A DNA stretch of 64,000 nt from JAMXLO01 sp963818775 (GTDB lineage Bacteria > Pseudomonadota > Alphaproteobacteria > Acetobacterales > Acetobacteraceae): positions 1 through 64,000 of the forward strand of contig CAWFUF010000029.1 in assembly GCA_963818775.1 (NCBI GenBank), in the 5' to 3' direction. The position numbers and the translations under genes were made by a program. Below, piece after piece: positions 17,195 to 25,315 of this stretch (position 1 is the first letter of the stretch; each line of letters begins with the position of its first letter). The notes beneath the pieces are model-generated. The model did no database searches, was not told the DNA's origin, and was given only the letters and a program-made list of their open reading frames with translations.

Positions 17195-17425
17195 GCTGTG
17201 TTCTCGTATCTCACGGCGGCACCCTACCCGGTCAGGGGGAGTCCGGGCAACGTCTCACGATAGTCGGCTCGCCTGGGCCGAAACCACGCAGGCCATCGCC
17301 GGATGTCGTCCTCCGGTGATACCTGCGTCGTCCCGCCGGGTGCGGCTCAAAACGCGCCGTCGTCCATTGCCTTTCGCCGCTGGGCTCCCAGCATGACTGC
17401 CACGACGGCAAAGCTCCGTCGTTGG

Positions 17426-18385
17426 CTAGGCGGAATCGTGCGGCGGGCGTCGGTCGGCACTGGCACTCCGCATGATCTCACTGAAGCCGAACAGCAGCAT
17501 CAGAACACCAGATACCACCTCGATTGCCGTCATGGCCCGCACCAGCATCGATGTCGGTGCGATATCGCCAACGCCGAGCGTGGTGATTGTCGCAACGCTG
17601 TAATACAGCGCATCGACGAAGCTGATGCGCTCAGGCGTCGCATGCAGCGAGAACTGCGGCACCGGCGTCGTCAGATCGGCGATGCGGTAGAGGCATGCGA
17701 ACACCACCACCAGCAGCCCATAGAATGTGACGAACGCCATCATCGGTCGCACCAGCCGATCGAGCCGTGCGGCGACCCCCTCAAACACCATGGCGACGTC
17801 GATCATCACCAGAATCACGTCACGCACCGAGGCGACGACGAGCAGCGTGATCAGGGCCATTGCTGCCAGAAGAGCAAAGCCCTGCTCCTGTGCACCAAGT
17901 TCCAGCCGCGGCAGCGCGAACGACGCAGCGCCCACACCGAGCGCGGCCAGCAGCCAGCCCGTGACGCGCGGCAGATGATGAAGCTCGCGAATTCGGCGAG
18001 CGTGGATGATCGAGTACACCTGTCGTCGGCGCATGAAGCAGCCGCCGAGAAAGCCCAGAACCGGCATCGCCACGGCGCCAAGAGCGAAGCCGCGCGAAGC
18101 CGCGGGGAAGTTGGCGTCGCGAAAGAACTCGAACATGCATGCATAGATCGCCAGGAAGTTGGCGACCGTCATGCCGAAATGCGCGCCGCCGGAGAACAGT
18201 AGATAGAAGAAGCCGAACCCGACTGCGCAGGTGACCAGCGATGACACCGCCGCCGTCCAATCGACTCCGATGGCGCCAGCGACGAGGCCGACCAGCAACA
18301 GGGTGAATCCGGTCGAACGCAACCAGTGCCGATCGAAACCGACAGAGCGTCCGTGCGAACTGGCGCGGACCGGCTGCCGGGTCAC
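17426..18385 (-). CDS. Ion-channel-domain membrane protein (Ion_trans_2 / K+ channel-like)
   Basis: A 319-residue inner-membrane protein. Six or more hydrophobic segments occupy residues 25-235, followed by a pore module: SFVDALYYSVATITTLGVGDIAPTS with the selectivity-filter equivalent TLGVGD at 269-274, then the last helix (VVSGVLMLLFGF). The canonical K+ filter is TVGYGD, so Tyr is replaced by Val. There is no RCK/TrkA_N domain. GTG start at 18385. It begins 10 bases after the stop of the coiled-coil gene at 18396, forming a likely two-gene unit. Confidence 0.85.
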   Translation of the reverse strand: MTRQPVRASSHGRSVGFDRHWLRSTGFTLLLVGLVAGAIGVDWTAAVSSLVTCAVGFGFFYLLFSGGAHFGMTVANFLAIYACMFEFFRDANFPAASRGFALGAVAMPVLGFLGGCFMRRRQVYSIIHARRIRELHHLPRVTGWLLAALGVGAASFALPRLELGAQEQGFALLAAMALITLLVVASVRDVILVMIDVAMVFEGVAARLDRLVRPMMAFVTFYGLLVVVFACLYRIADLTTPVPQFSLHATPERISFVDALYYSVATITTLGVGDIAPTSMLVRAMTAIEVVSGVLMLLFGFSEIMRSASADRRPPHDSA

Positions 18386-18395
18386 GTGGCGTACT

Positions 18396-18821
18396 TCACC
18401 CGGCCGGCCGGGCGGTGGCCTGTGATCGCAGCGTCGCCAGTATCTCAGTCAGGATGTGGCGCTGCTCTTCCGCCGAGGCACGTTGTTCCTCTGCCTGCTC
18501 CCGCAAGCTTTCGGCCACCCGCCGCGCCTCCTCAGTAGCCGTCCTAAGTTCTTCATTGGCCTGGCGCGCCAGTTCCATTTGCTCGCGAGCGCTCTCGGCG
18601 GCCGCCCTCGCCGCCTCAGCGGCTGCACGCGCAGCCTCGGCCGCTGCACGAATGGTTTCTGCCTGTTTGCGGACTTCCTCCGCCGTGATGCGCTGCTCCT
18701 CGGCAATCTGCCGCTCCTCCTCCGCCTCACAGCGAACCCGTTCGCGATTGTCGTGTTCATTCTCGCCAGGCGTCGCCGCCCTTCTCACCGGTGGCAGAAT
18801 GTTCTGCTGCGCCCCACTCAT
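18396..18821 (-). CDS. Alanine/glutamate-rich coiled-coil protein
   Basis: A 141-residue protein that is almost entirely predicted coiled coil. It is rich in Glu, Ala, Arg and Gln, with a recurring seven-residue unit (three tandem AAAEAAR-type repeats around residues 60-80). There is no signal peptide or membrane helix. ATG 18821 has GGAGG about ten bases upstream; the frame is open further up. It immediately precedes the channel gene on the same strand. A scaffold or cytoplasmic partner of that channel is possible but is inference from position only. Confidence 0.7.
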   Translation of the reverse strand: MSGAQQNILPPVRRAATPGENEHDNRERVRCEAEEERQIAEEQRITAEEVRKQAETIRAAAEAARAAAEAARAAAESAREQMELARQANEELRTATEEARRVAESLREQAEEQRASAEEQRHILTEILATLRSQATARPAG

Positions 18822-19041
18822 TTCCGCCTGGCCTCCAACAACCCCTGGATGCATCGGCTACTCGCCGTTCAGCCATTCGGCATTGATCTGGATCAGTTCA
18901 TCGCGCGGCATCGCCTGGGTGCGCGCGTTACCTCGCTCTCCGTTAGGCGGCCGCCGTGCCCACCCCGCCCACCACCATGCATGCGCGCGAAACTCTACGT
19001 TGCTCGCCGCGTTCAGCCCGGAACAAGCGGAAGGAGCCACG

Positions 19042-19272
19042 ATGCGTCGCGCATGCTTGATCCTGAGCCTTCTCGCACTGGTTGGCTGCTCCTACAATTC
19101 AGATAAGCGCGCCATCAACGGCGCCCTGATCGGTGGCGGCGCTGGAGCGGTAGCCGGCGCCTTGGCTGGAGGCGGGAAAGGAGCGCTGATCGGCGGTCCC
19201 GTCGGCGCCGTGGGTGGTGCTGCCGTAGGTGCTCTGACCACACCACACCCGTCCCTTTCCGCAACGCGGTGA
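19042..19272 (+). CDS. Glycine-zipper lipoprotein
   Basis: A 76-residue lipoprotein. The signal peptide ends LLALVGC (Cys about residue 16). The mature part is a glycine zipper (GALIGGGAGAVAGALAGGGKGALIGGPVGAVGGAAVGAL) that probably forms a membrane-associated hairpin. GGAAGGAG lies before the ATG. Similar in design to the gene at 29520. Small glycine-zipper lipoproteins are common in the envelope of Proteobacteria, with no defined role. Confidence 0.8.
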   Translation: MRRACLILSLLALVGCSYNSDKRAINGALIGGGAGAVAGALAGGGKGALIGGPVGAVGGAAVGALTTPHPSLSATR

Positions 19273-19451
19273 CCCTTTCGTGCAGGGGCAGTCACCCGCG
19301 GGTCGAACCCGTCCAGGCATTCAGATCCATTACGCGTACGTGGCATGGAACGTGCACGGGAACATTACGGGCGCCAGTCGAAAGGTGCCAGTCCCGGCCA
19401 TCGGCTGCCGCAACGGTGGCTGCCGCAACGGTAGTCATCGGAGAAAGATCT

Positions 19452-19787
19452 ATGCTGCGATCGGCAAAGACGTTACTACCAATAATTGCAAACACACGCG
19501 CTTTACTACCAAAGCCCAGTATTATGTCGTTTCTGTCTGTCATCGCCTTGCTCCCGAGCACGACCTGGGCGGGACCTTCTGTGGACATCGAGACAGACAA
19601 AGTGCGCGGCAGACAGAGTGTCGAGCAAAGGATCCTCGATGAACCCGCCCGGATAATCGAGCAGATGAAGGGCTCTGTTTGCGGAACCGGTCCGTTCTAC
19701 GCGGGAAACGTGGATGACCCCATCTATGTGACGCCTCTCATGCACCCGACCTGCACCATCACAGCAACTCCGCCGGCCCAGCGCTGA
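19452..19787 (+). CDS. Hypothetical secreted protein
   Basis: A 111-residue frame from ATG 19452, with GGAGAAAG about eight bases upstream. The N-terminus has a long signal-like region ending in MSFLSVIALLPSTTWA before GPSVDIET. The mature part has two cysteines (SVCGTG and HPTCTI) that could form a disulfide, consistent with export. No family is recognised. The frame is open upstream to 19269 without supporting features. Confidence 0.5.
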   Translation: MLRSAKTLLPIIANTRALLPKPSIMSFLSVIALLPSTTWAGPSVDIETDKVRGRQSVEQRILDEPARIIEQMKGSVCGTGPFYAGNVDDPIYVTPLMHPTCTITATPPAQR

Positions 19788-19844
19788 GCACAGCCAAATG
19801 TCATAGGGTCGTTCGCACAAAATCTCGGCGTTAGATACCAATCC

Positions 19845-19860
19845 TGCTCAGCCCTGAGCA
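19845..19860. repeat. Perfect 7-2-7 inverted repeat
   Basis: TGCTCAG-CC-CTGAGCA lies 58 bases after the secreted-protein stop and 81 bases before the next start. TTTAT follows on the plus strand, so it is a candidate weak terminator; too short to be certain. Confidence 0.35.
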
Positions 19861-19940
19861 TTTATGGCGCTAACGACGCCGCAGTTCTCACCCAGGTTTG
19901 CTGTTCGGCCCGGGCTGCCGGAAGCGTAGTCTCGCCGCCA

Positions 19941-20998
19941 ATGCTGAGTGTCCTCTTGCACAAGGCCAGGCAGCCACCTGAGCTCGCCTCCGGTCCGGGT
20001 GAGTTCGACGGCGCGCGCCGAGACACCGCTGCGCCCGGGACGGAAGAGCTGGCGCGCGAGGCAGTGGAGGCCGGCATCCGGCGCTATTGCGCGACCCGCC
20101 GCGAGCGAATTCCAGAGTTCGTCGACCGGAATTTCTCGCTGCGAGCGGCGGTGCGACTGCATCGTGCCGCCTTCGGCTGGGACATGCTCCGCGCGCCGGT
20201 CAACCTCACCATGGCGGCGCCGGCCGCGGCGCTGCACACGGCCGCGGCTGGCGCGCGAAGGTTCGGCGCGGAACGCGTAGCAAACACGCTCGGCCGAAGA
20301 CGATTGCTGTTGAGCACCTCCGTGGCAGATCGCGTCGAGTGGCTGGTCTGCACGGATCTGTTGGAGTTGCCCTGCCAGGCGGGTGACCGCGTCAGTACGC
20401 GCGACGCCCTGGCCGAAACGATATTGACCGACCCGCGAGTAATCACCGCATTGCGCGCCATGCTGACGTCCCTCGGCCTCAAGGACGATGATCCGCTGCG
20501 CCCCCAGGCGCTCGAGCGCACCCTGGCAGAATATGCCGTCACGCGTGGCACGGCGGCCGAGATCACCACCGGCCTGATGACGCTCAGCGCAGGTGCGCTG
20601 ACGCTCGGCAAGCTGACCCCGGGCGCCGTGTCGTTCGGACCGATGCTGGCCTCGATCGTGGCGCAGCAGGCGGCCATATCGTCATTTCCGCTGGGCGGGG
20701 GTTCGGCACCCTCTGGTATGCGTTGTTTCCAGTTGTGCCATCGACACCGCTGCTGCTCAGCCTCTGCGGCGGGTTGCTGGCGATCGGTTCCGTACTATCG
20801 GCGTTCGCAGGCATTGTCGCCGATCCTGTGCAGCGTCGGCTTGGTCTGCATCAACGGCGGCTGCGGCGGATGGTCGATGCGATGGAGCGACAGATGCTGG
20901 ATCCCGCATCACCCAGCTACGCGGTGCGCGACCGTTATGTCGCGCGCCTGCTCGATGTGTTCGATCTGGTCACCGCGGCATACCGGCTCACGCGTTAA
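19941..20998 (+). CDS. Conserved hypothetical protein (possibly DUF6635), frameshifted
   Basis: Two overlapping frames form one protein. The first (19941 to about 20695) runs EAVEAGIRRYCATRRERIPEFVDRNFSLRAAVRLHRAAFGWD through MLASIVAQQAAISSFPLG. At the G-run 20695-20701 homology continues in the next frame with GFGTLWYALFPVVPSTPLLL and RLGLHQRRLRRMVDAMERQM, ending at 20998. One missing base at GGCGGGGG explains this. Two or three hydrophobic segments (FPVVPSTPLLLSLCGG and neighbours) suggest membrane association. The family name is from memory and is uncertain; function unknown. Confidence 0.65.
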
Positions 20999-21010
20999 GC
21001 GGTTCGCCGC

Positions 21011-21760
21011 TCATCCGAACAGCAGGTGCGGGACCGAGGCGGCGAGCAGCACCACCCCGGAAAGACTCAGCAGTGCGAGGATCAGCCGGCGGAATCCAGC
21101 CTCGCTGAACCGTGCGTAAAGCTCGACACCGATCAACGTCGGCACCACCATCGCCGGAGCGACGATTGCGAACAGCCCGACCGTTTGGCGGGTAATGAGG
21201 CCGCTCGTGGCATAGATCGCCAGGGTCAACGCCTGCATGCACAGGCTGAAGGTCTGGAACACCGCCCTTTGCTCATCTCTGCTCCAGCCGCGCAGCGAGC
21301 ACCACAGCGTCGGCGCCGGTCCATTGAGACCGCCGAGACCTCCCATGACCCCACCGATCAGACCGACACCGCCGTCGGCCAGGCGACCGCCCACTGTTAC
21401 CCGCGGCATGGCGCCGATACACAGCATCAGTGGGCAGTACGCCACAAGCATGAGACCCACCGCCATTTTGAATACGGTCGGATCGATATATCGCAGCATC
21501 CACACGCCGATCGGTGTGCCTACACACCCGCCGAGCACAAAGGGCCAGAGGCGTTGTCCATCGAAACTGCGACGGAACGAGCCAAGCAAGAGCAGTTGGC
21601 CGACCAGTGAACCGAAAACCACCAAGGGACCGGCAACCTGTGGTGCGACAACCCACACCCAGAAGGTCATGGCCACCAGGCCGAAGGCAAACCCCGAAAG
21701 CCCCTGCACGAAACCCGCGGCCAATGCGCCAAGCAGCACGTAAAGTGTCAGCGCGCTCAT
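21011..21760 (-). CDS. TauE/SafE-family membrane transporter
   Basis: A 249-residue inner-membrane protein of the sulfite/organosulfur exporter TauE/SafE family. It has seven to eight hydrophobic segments with the duplicated family signature: GFVQGLSGFAFGLVAM in the first half and GVMGGLGGLNGPAPTLW in the second. It is convergent with the gene at 19941 (12 bases apart). No sulfur gene is adjacent, so the substrate is unknown; sulfite, sulfoacetate and metals have been proposed for relatives. Confidence 0.9.
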   Translation of the reverse strand: MSALTLYVLLGALAAGFVQGLSGFAFGLVAMTFWVWVVAPQVAGPLVVFGSLVGQLLLLGSFRRSFDGQRLWPFVLGGCVGTPIGVWMLRYIDPTVFKMAVGLMLVAYCPLMLCIGAMPRVTVGGRLADGGVGLIGGVMGGLGGLNGPAPTLWCSLRGWSRDEQRAVFQTFSLCMQALTLAIYATSGLITRQTVGLFAIVAPAMVVPTLIGVELYARFSEAGFRRLILALLSLSGVVLLAASVPHLLFG

Positions 21761-21864
21761 CTGCCCGACACGCTGCCTGCCTTTGCTGAGGCACCCAAGA
21801 AAATTCCGCGTGCGCCCAAATACTCCCCTCGCAGGACGTCGGCGCCACGCTCCTCGGATAGCCC

Positions 21865-22815
21865 TTATGCCTCGCCGGGTATCACCGACACTTCCAGCCT
21901 CTCCGCCCGCCGCAGCAGCGTCAGCGTCAATGCACGTCCAGCGCGCTCCGCCGTCAGCGAACGGTGCATGTCGTCCACCCCGGCGATCGGCTCGCCGTCT
22001 AGCGCCACCACCACGTCGCCGCGCTGCACGTCAGCCTCCGCGACCGGGCCGGCCGCCGCCACATCCAGCACCAGCATCCCGCTGGCCTGCGTCAGTCCAT
22101 GGAACCGTCGGACGCGCGTGTCGATCGGCACGGTCTGCCCCGACAGTCCAAGGCGCGACCGCCTCACCCGCCCGTCGCGCATCAGCCGCGTCGCAACCCA
22201 CACCGCGGTGTCGATGCCGATCGCGAAGCAAATGCCCTGCGCGGGCGCGATCGTCGCGGTATTGATGCCAACCACGCGGCCGGCGCCACTCACCAAGGGA
22301 CCGCCGGAATTGCCCGGGTTGAGCGGTGCATCGGTCTGGATCACGCTCTCGATCATTCGCCCCGACGGCGTGCGCAGCGTGCGGCCGAGCGCGGAGACGA
22401 TTCCGGCGGTGACGGTGCACTGGAAGCCGAGAGGATTGCCGATCGCCACCACGAGCTGCCCCACCCGCAGCGTCGCGGATTGACCCAGTTCGGCGTGGGG
22501 CAGGCCGCTGCCTGACAGGCGCAGCACCGCGGTGTCGGTGTCGACGTCCGATCCCACCAGCGTCGCATCCAGCGCCTGCCCATCGGTGAACGAGGCACGC
22601 AGGCGCGCCGCACCCGCCACGACATGCGCGTTGGTCAGCACGTAGCCGTCGGGGGTGAAGATCACGCCGGACCCCTGCCCCTTCGGCTTGCCATCCGCAC
22701 CAAACGCGATGACATGCACTACAGCGGGTCCGACGCGTTCGAACGCGTGCACGACCTGCGCGGAATAGGGATCGAGTTCGTCGAGCGGCGGCGCGCCAGT
22801 GGCATCGAGCGGCAT
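21865..22815 (-). CDS. HtrA-like S1C serine protease with PDZ domain
   Basis: A 316-residue trypsin-like protease. The triad is complete: His64 (LTNAHVV), Asp94 (DTDTAVL) and Ser170 (NPGNSGGPL). A PDZ domain fills roughly residues 230-316 (GDVVVALDGEPIAGVDDM). No signal peptide or membrane helix is visible with ATG 22815, which follows AAGGAA at seven bases. It is therefore likely cytoplasmic, unlike DegP/DegS. It is divergent, with 149 bases between, from a catalytically dead homologue at 22965. Confidence 0.92.
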   Translation of the reverse strand: MPLDATGAPPLDELDPYSAQVVHAFERVGPAVVHVIAFGADGKPKGQGSGVIFTPDGYVLTNAHVVAGAARLRASFTDGQALDATLVGSDVDTDTAVLRLSGSGLPHAELGQSATLRVGQLVVAIGNPLGFQCTVTAGIVSALGRTLRTPSGRMIESVIQTDAPLNPGNSGGPLVSGAGRVVGINTATIAPAQGICFAIGIDTAVWVATRLMRDGRVRRSRLGLSGQTVPIDTRVRRFHGLTQASGMLVLDVAAAGPVAEADVQRGDVVVALDGEPIAGVDDMHRSLTAERAGRALTLTLLRRAERLEVSVIPGEA

Positions 22816-22964
22816 GGGAAGTTCCTTCGCGGCGCACCAAATGGGAGCGGAACGGCCGCGCGCCACCCTGGCCACGCGGCCGGGTGCAGCACCGGTCATC
22901 CGGCCGATGCCGCCGTCGCTCGGCATGGAGCAGTGTGCCGGCACAGGCACAGGAGTTTGCAGCC

Positions 22965-23855
22965 ATGACCATCGATCAACTCGAACAGTTCTCCGAAGCG
23001 CTGGCGGATCGTCTCGCCGCGGCCACCTTCGTCGTCACCATCCGCACCGGTCGCCGCGGGGCCAGCGGCATTCTATGGCGCGACGATGTGGTCGTGACAT
23101 CGGAGCAGGTGCTGCCCGAGGGGACCGACTTTACCGTCGTCCGCGGCGGCACTGAAGCGCGCGCGCACCTGGCGGGACGCGATCCCGGCACCAACGTCGC
23201 CGTTTTGCGCCTGTCGCAGAAGCTGGACACGACGCTACCGACCGCCGCGCCCTCCCCTCGCCCCGGCTCGCTCGCCCTCATTGTCGGCGCCGACCACACC
23301 GGTGCTCCAACGGGTCGCCTCGGCATGGTGCATGCGACCGGACCGGAATGGCACAGCCAGGCCGGCGGTCGCATCGACACGCTGCTGCGGCTCGACGCGC
23401 GGCTCGGCGCCGACGAGGGCGGTGCAGTGCTGACGCTCGGTGGCAGGCTGATCGGCATGTCCACCGCCGGCCCCCGCCGCCGCGCGCTAGCCATTCCGGC
23501 CGCAACGATCGAGCGGGTGATCGACCCGCTGCTCACCAACGGCCGCATCGCGCGCGGCTGGCTCGGCGTTGGCCTGCAGCATGTGTTGGTGCCGGACCGC
23601 TTCCGCGAAGCGGCGGGCCGTGACGCCGGCATGATGGTGGTCGGCCTCGCCTCGGGCGCTCCAGCCGAGACAGCGGGCGTGCTGCCGGGCGACATCATCC
23701 TGGAGGTTGACGGCCGCCGCACCGGCCGCGCACGCGGCCTGGCGACAGCCCTGGCACCCGAGCGCATCGGCCAGCCCACGACGCTGAAGCTGCTGCGTGC
23801 CGGCGAGGTGCATCTCGTCACCGTGACGATCGGCGCGCGCCCCGCCAAGGCATGA
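22965..23855 (+). CDS. Catalytically dead HtrA-like protein (pseudo-protease) with PDZ domain
   Basis: A 296-residue homologue of the protease at 21865, with the same trypsin-fold-plus-PDZ layout. All three catalytic residues are replaced: His aligns with Gln48 (VVVTSEQVL), Asp with Asn77 (GTNVAVL), and Ser with Glu151 (GADEGGAVL). The PDZ domain is well kept (GVLPGDIILEVDGRRTGRARGL). ATG 22965 follows AGGAG at nine bases. The frame is intact and codon use matches its neighbours, so it is under selection rather than decaying. The LuxR-type gene begins 40 bases downstream. A regulatory or substrate-binding partner of the active protease is the natural inference. Confidence 0.88.
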   Translation: MTIDQLEQFSEALADRLAAATFVVTIRTGRRGASGILWRDDVVVTSEQVLPEGTDFTVVRGGTEARAHLAGRDPGTNVAVLRLSQKLDTTLPTAAPSPRPGSLALIVGADHTGAPTGRLGMVHATGPEWHSQAGGRIDTLLRLDARLGADEGGAVLTLGGRLIGMSTAGPRRRALAIPAATIERVIDPLLTNGRIARGWLGVGLQHVLVPDRFREAAGRDAGMMVVGLASGAPAETAGVLPGDIILEVDGRRTGRARGLATALAPERIGQPTTLKLLRAGEVHLVTVTIGARPAKA

Positions 23856-23880
23856 TGGCCGGATCAAGTCCGGCCATGAC
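23852..23880. repeat. Dispersed palindromic repeat, family 2, copy 1
   Basis: ATGGCCGG-ATCAAGT-CCGGCCAT is a perfect 8-bp stem with a seven-base loop. It overlaps the pseudo-protease stop codon and precedes the LuxR-type ribosome-binding site. Related copies, sharing GTCATG and CATCCACG flanks, occur at 24489, 52001 and 61843. Confidence 0.65.
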
Positions 23881-23895
23881 GGCCGGAGGTCGGGC

Positions 23896-24456
23896 GTGCG
23901 CCCGAAACCAGGCATGAGCCAAGGCCTTCGCATCCTGCTGCGCGCCGACGATCCGGTGCGCCGGCAGGGCCTGGCCGCCATGTTGGAGGCGGCCGGGCAC
24001 ATGCTGGTAACCGACACGCCCGATGTGATCCTGTGCGACCTGGCGCGAGATACCGAACCGCCCGCCGAGGCAGAGGCGCCCGTGGTCGTGCTGACCGACC
24101 ACGCAACACCAACCGACCCGCCCGCCGGCGTGCTGCCTCGCTTGGTTACCGCGGCGCAACTCGATCCCGCATTGCGCGCGGTCGCCGCCGGGCTGCTGGT
24201 GCGTGTGCCGGGCGGCAATCCGCATGACGGCTTCGGCGCCGCCACGGACGAAGCATCGCCGCTGCTGACGCCGCGCGAGGCGGAGATCCTGACGCTCGTC
24301 GGTCAGGGCATGAGCAACAAGGCGGTCGCACGCGCACTCGGAATCTCGGTGCACACGGTGAAGTTCCATCTCGAGGCGCTATTCGCCAAGCTGGAGGCAA
24401 CCAGTCGCGCCGAAGCGGTGGCGAAAGGTCTGCGCGGTGGGGTGATCGAGCTGTAG
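23896..24456 (+). CDS. LuxR-family transcriptional regulator with degenerate receiver
   Basis: A 186-residue regulator. The C-terminus is a full LuxR/GerE helix-turn-helix (LTPREAEILTLVGQGMSNKAVARALGISVHTVKFHLEALF). The N-terminal 110 residues look like a receiver that has lost its sequence: RILLRADDPVRRQGLAAML is followed by VILCDLA, with little left around the expected phospho-Asp. GTG 23896 has GGAGGT five bases upstream and is preferred to ATG 23914. It follows the pseudo-protease by 40 bases and is probably co-transcribed with it. Control of the divergent protease promoters is plausible. Confidence 0.88.
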   Translation: MRPKPGMSQGLRILLRADDPVRRQGLAAMLEAAGHMLVTDTPDVILCDLARDTEPPAEAEAPVVVLTDHATPTDPPAGVLPRLVTAAQLDPALRAVAAGLLVRVPGGNPHDGFGAATDEASPLLTPREAEILTLVGQGMSNKAVARALGISVHTVKFHLEALFAKLEATSRAEAVAKGLRGGVIEL

Positions 24457-24488
24457 TGTTATGCCTGCCCGGTAATTACGACCAATAC

Positions 24489-24525
24489 GGTCATGCCGTG
24501 GCTTGGCCACGGCATCCACGTCTTT
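24489..24525. repeat. Dispersed palindromic repeat, family 2, copy 2
   Basis: GTCATGCCGTGG-CTTGG-CCACGGCATCCACGTC: the stem is ATGCCGTGG / CCACGGCAT. It has the same GTCATG and CATCCACGTC flanks as the other copies but a different arm sequence. Located between the LuxR-type gene and the convergent DUF4336 gene. Confidence 0.6.
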
Positions 24526-24549
24526 CTTCCCTGCCCGCGAAAAGGCCGT

Positions 24550-25263
24550 TCAGGCGGCCACATCATGTCCGAGCAACCAGGTAAAGGCGCGGCGCACAAA
24601 GGCCACTCCATCCCCCGTTGGCAGATCTCCATGCGCAATCAACACCCGCTCGATTGGCCAAGCGAGAATTTTGTCGAGTGAGACCCGCGCCGCGCGACGA
24701 TCGAGAAAGCTCGCACGCCAATCACCCGGTGCGCCAGGATTGGGGGCGACGATTCCACCATGCCGAGCGAGGAAGCCGCGCCATCCTTTGAACCAGTCAC
24801 GCGGAAAATTTTGGATCAGATCAGCGAACAGGGCCGTGCGGCTGCTACGGTGAAAGAACACGACCTCTGTCAGCGCAAAGCTTCCGTGCACGACGACCTG
24901 GTCGATGTCAGTCACCCAATCGGGCTCAGCCGCATCGCCAAGCTCGGCATCGAAGGTTAGGTCTTTGCGTTTGCGCCGCAGCCGCGGCGTAGCGTAGATG
25001 CGAGCCGCTGGAAACGCGGACTTCCACTCCCCAAGAAACAGATGATGCAATGCATTGGGTGAGACAAGGTGGCGTACCGACCCGAGTGCATCGACTGCAG
25101 CGCGAAGAGAATCAGACAGCGCAACGGGCGACCAGACGAACAGGCTCCCGTCAGATAGCCTGATCACCGCCATCCGCGTTGGATAGGGAAAGCTATGAAA
25201 CGACGTTACCGGACCGTCGGCTATCCATATTTCGGGCCCGAATTGCTGAAGCGGCTCACTCAT
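24550..25263 (-). CDS. DUF4336-domain protein (metallo-beta-lactamase-fold relative)
   Basis: A 237-residue cytoplasmic protein of the DUF4336 family. Landmarks are IWIADGPVTSFHSFPYPTRMAVIRLSDGSLFVWSPV, HLVSPNALHHLFLGEWKSAFP, VVFFHRSSRTALFADLIQNF and a C-terminal RVLIAHGD. The fold resembles metallo-beta-lactamases but the HxHxDH motif is not intact (NALHHLF instead), so catalysis is uncertain. It starts 52 bases after the homoserine dehydrogenase stop on the same strand. Confidence 0.85.
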   Translation of the reverse strand: MSEPLQQFGPEIWIADGPVTSFHSFPYPTRMAVIRLSDGSLFVWSPVALSDSLRAAVDALGSVRHLVSPNALHHLFLGEWKSAFPAARIYATPRLRRKRKDLTFDAELGDAAEPDWVTDIDQVVVHGSFALTEVVFFHRSSRTALFADLIQNFPRDWFKGWRGFLARHGGIVAPNPGAPGDWRASFLDRRAARVSLDKILAWPIERVLIAHGDLPTGDGVAFVRRAFTWLLGHDVAA

Positions 25264-25315
25264 GCAATCAGCGCCCGTGTTGTCGATCCGAAATCTGCTG
25301 CGGAAGAAGGCCGGA

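Noticed and set aside
18415..19041. Plus-strand extension upstream of the glycine-zipper lipoprotein
   Set aside because: Antisense to the coiled-coil gene; low-complexity Ser/Arg/Ala. The lipoprotein start at 19042 has its own ribosome-binding site and signal peptide.
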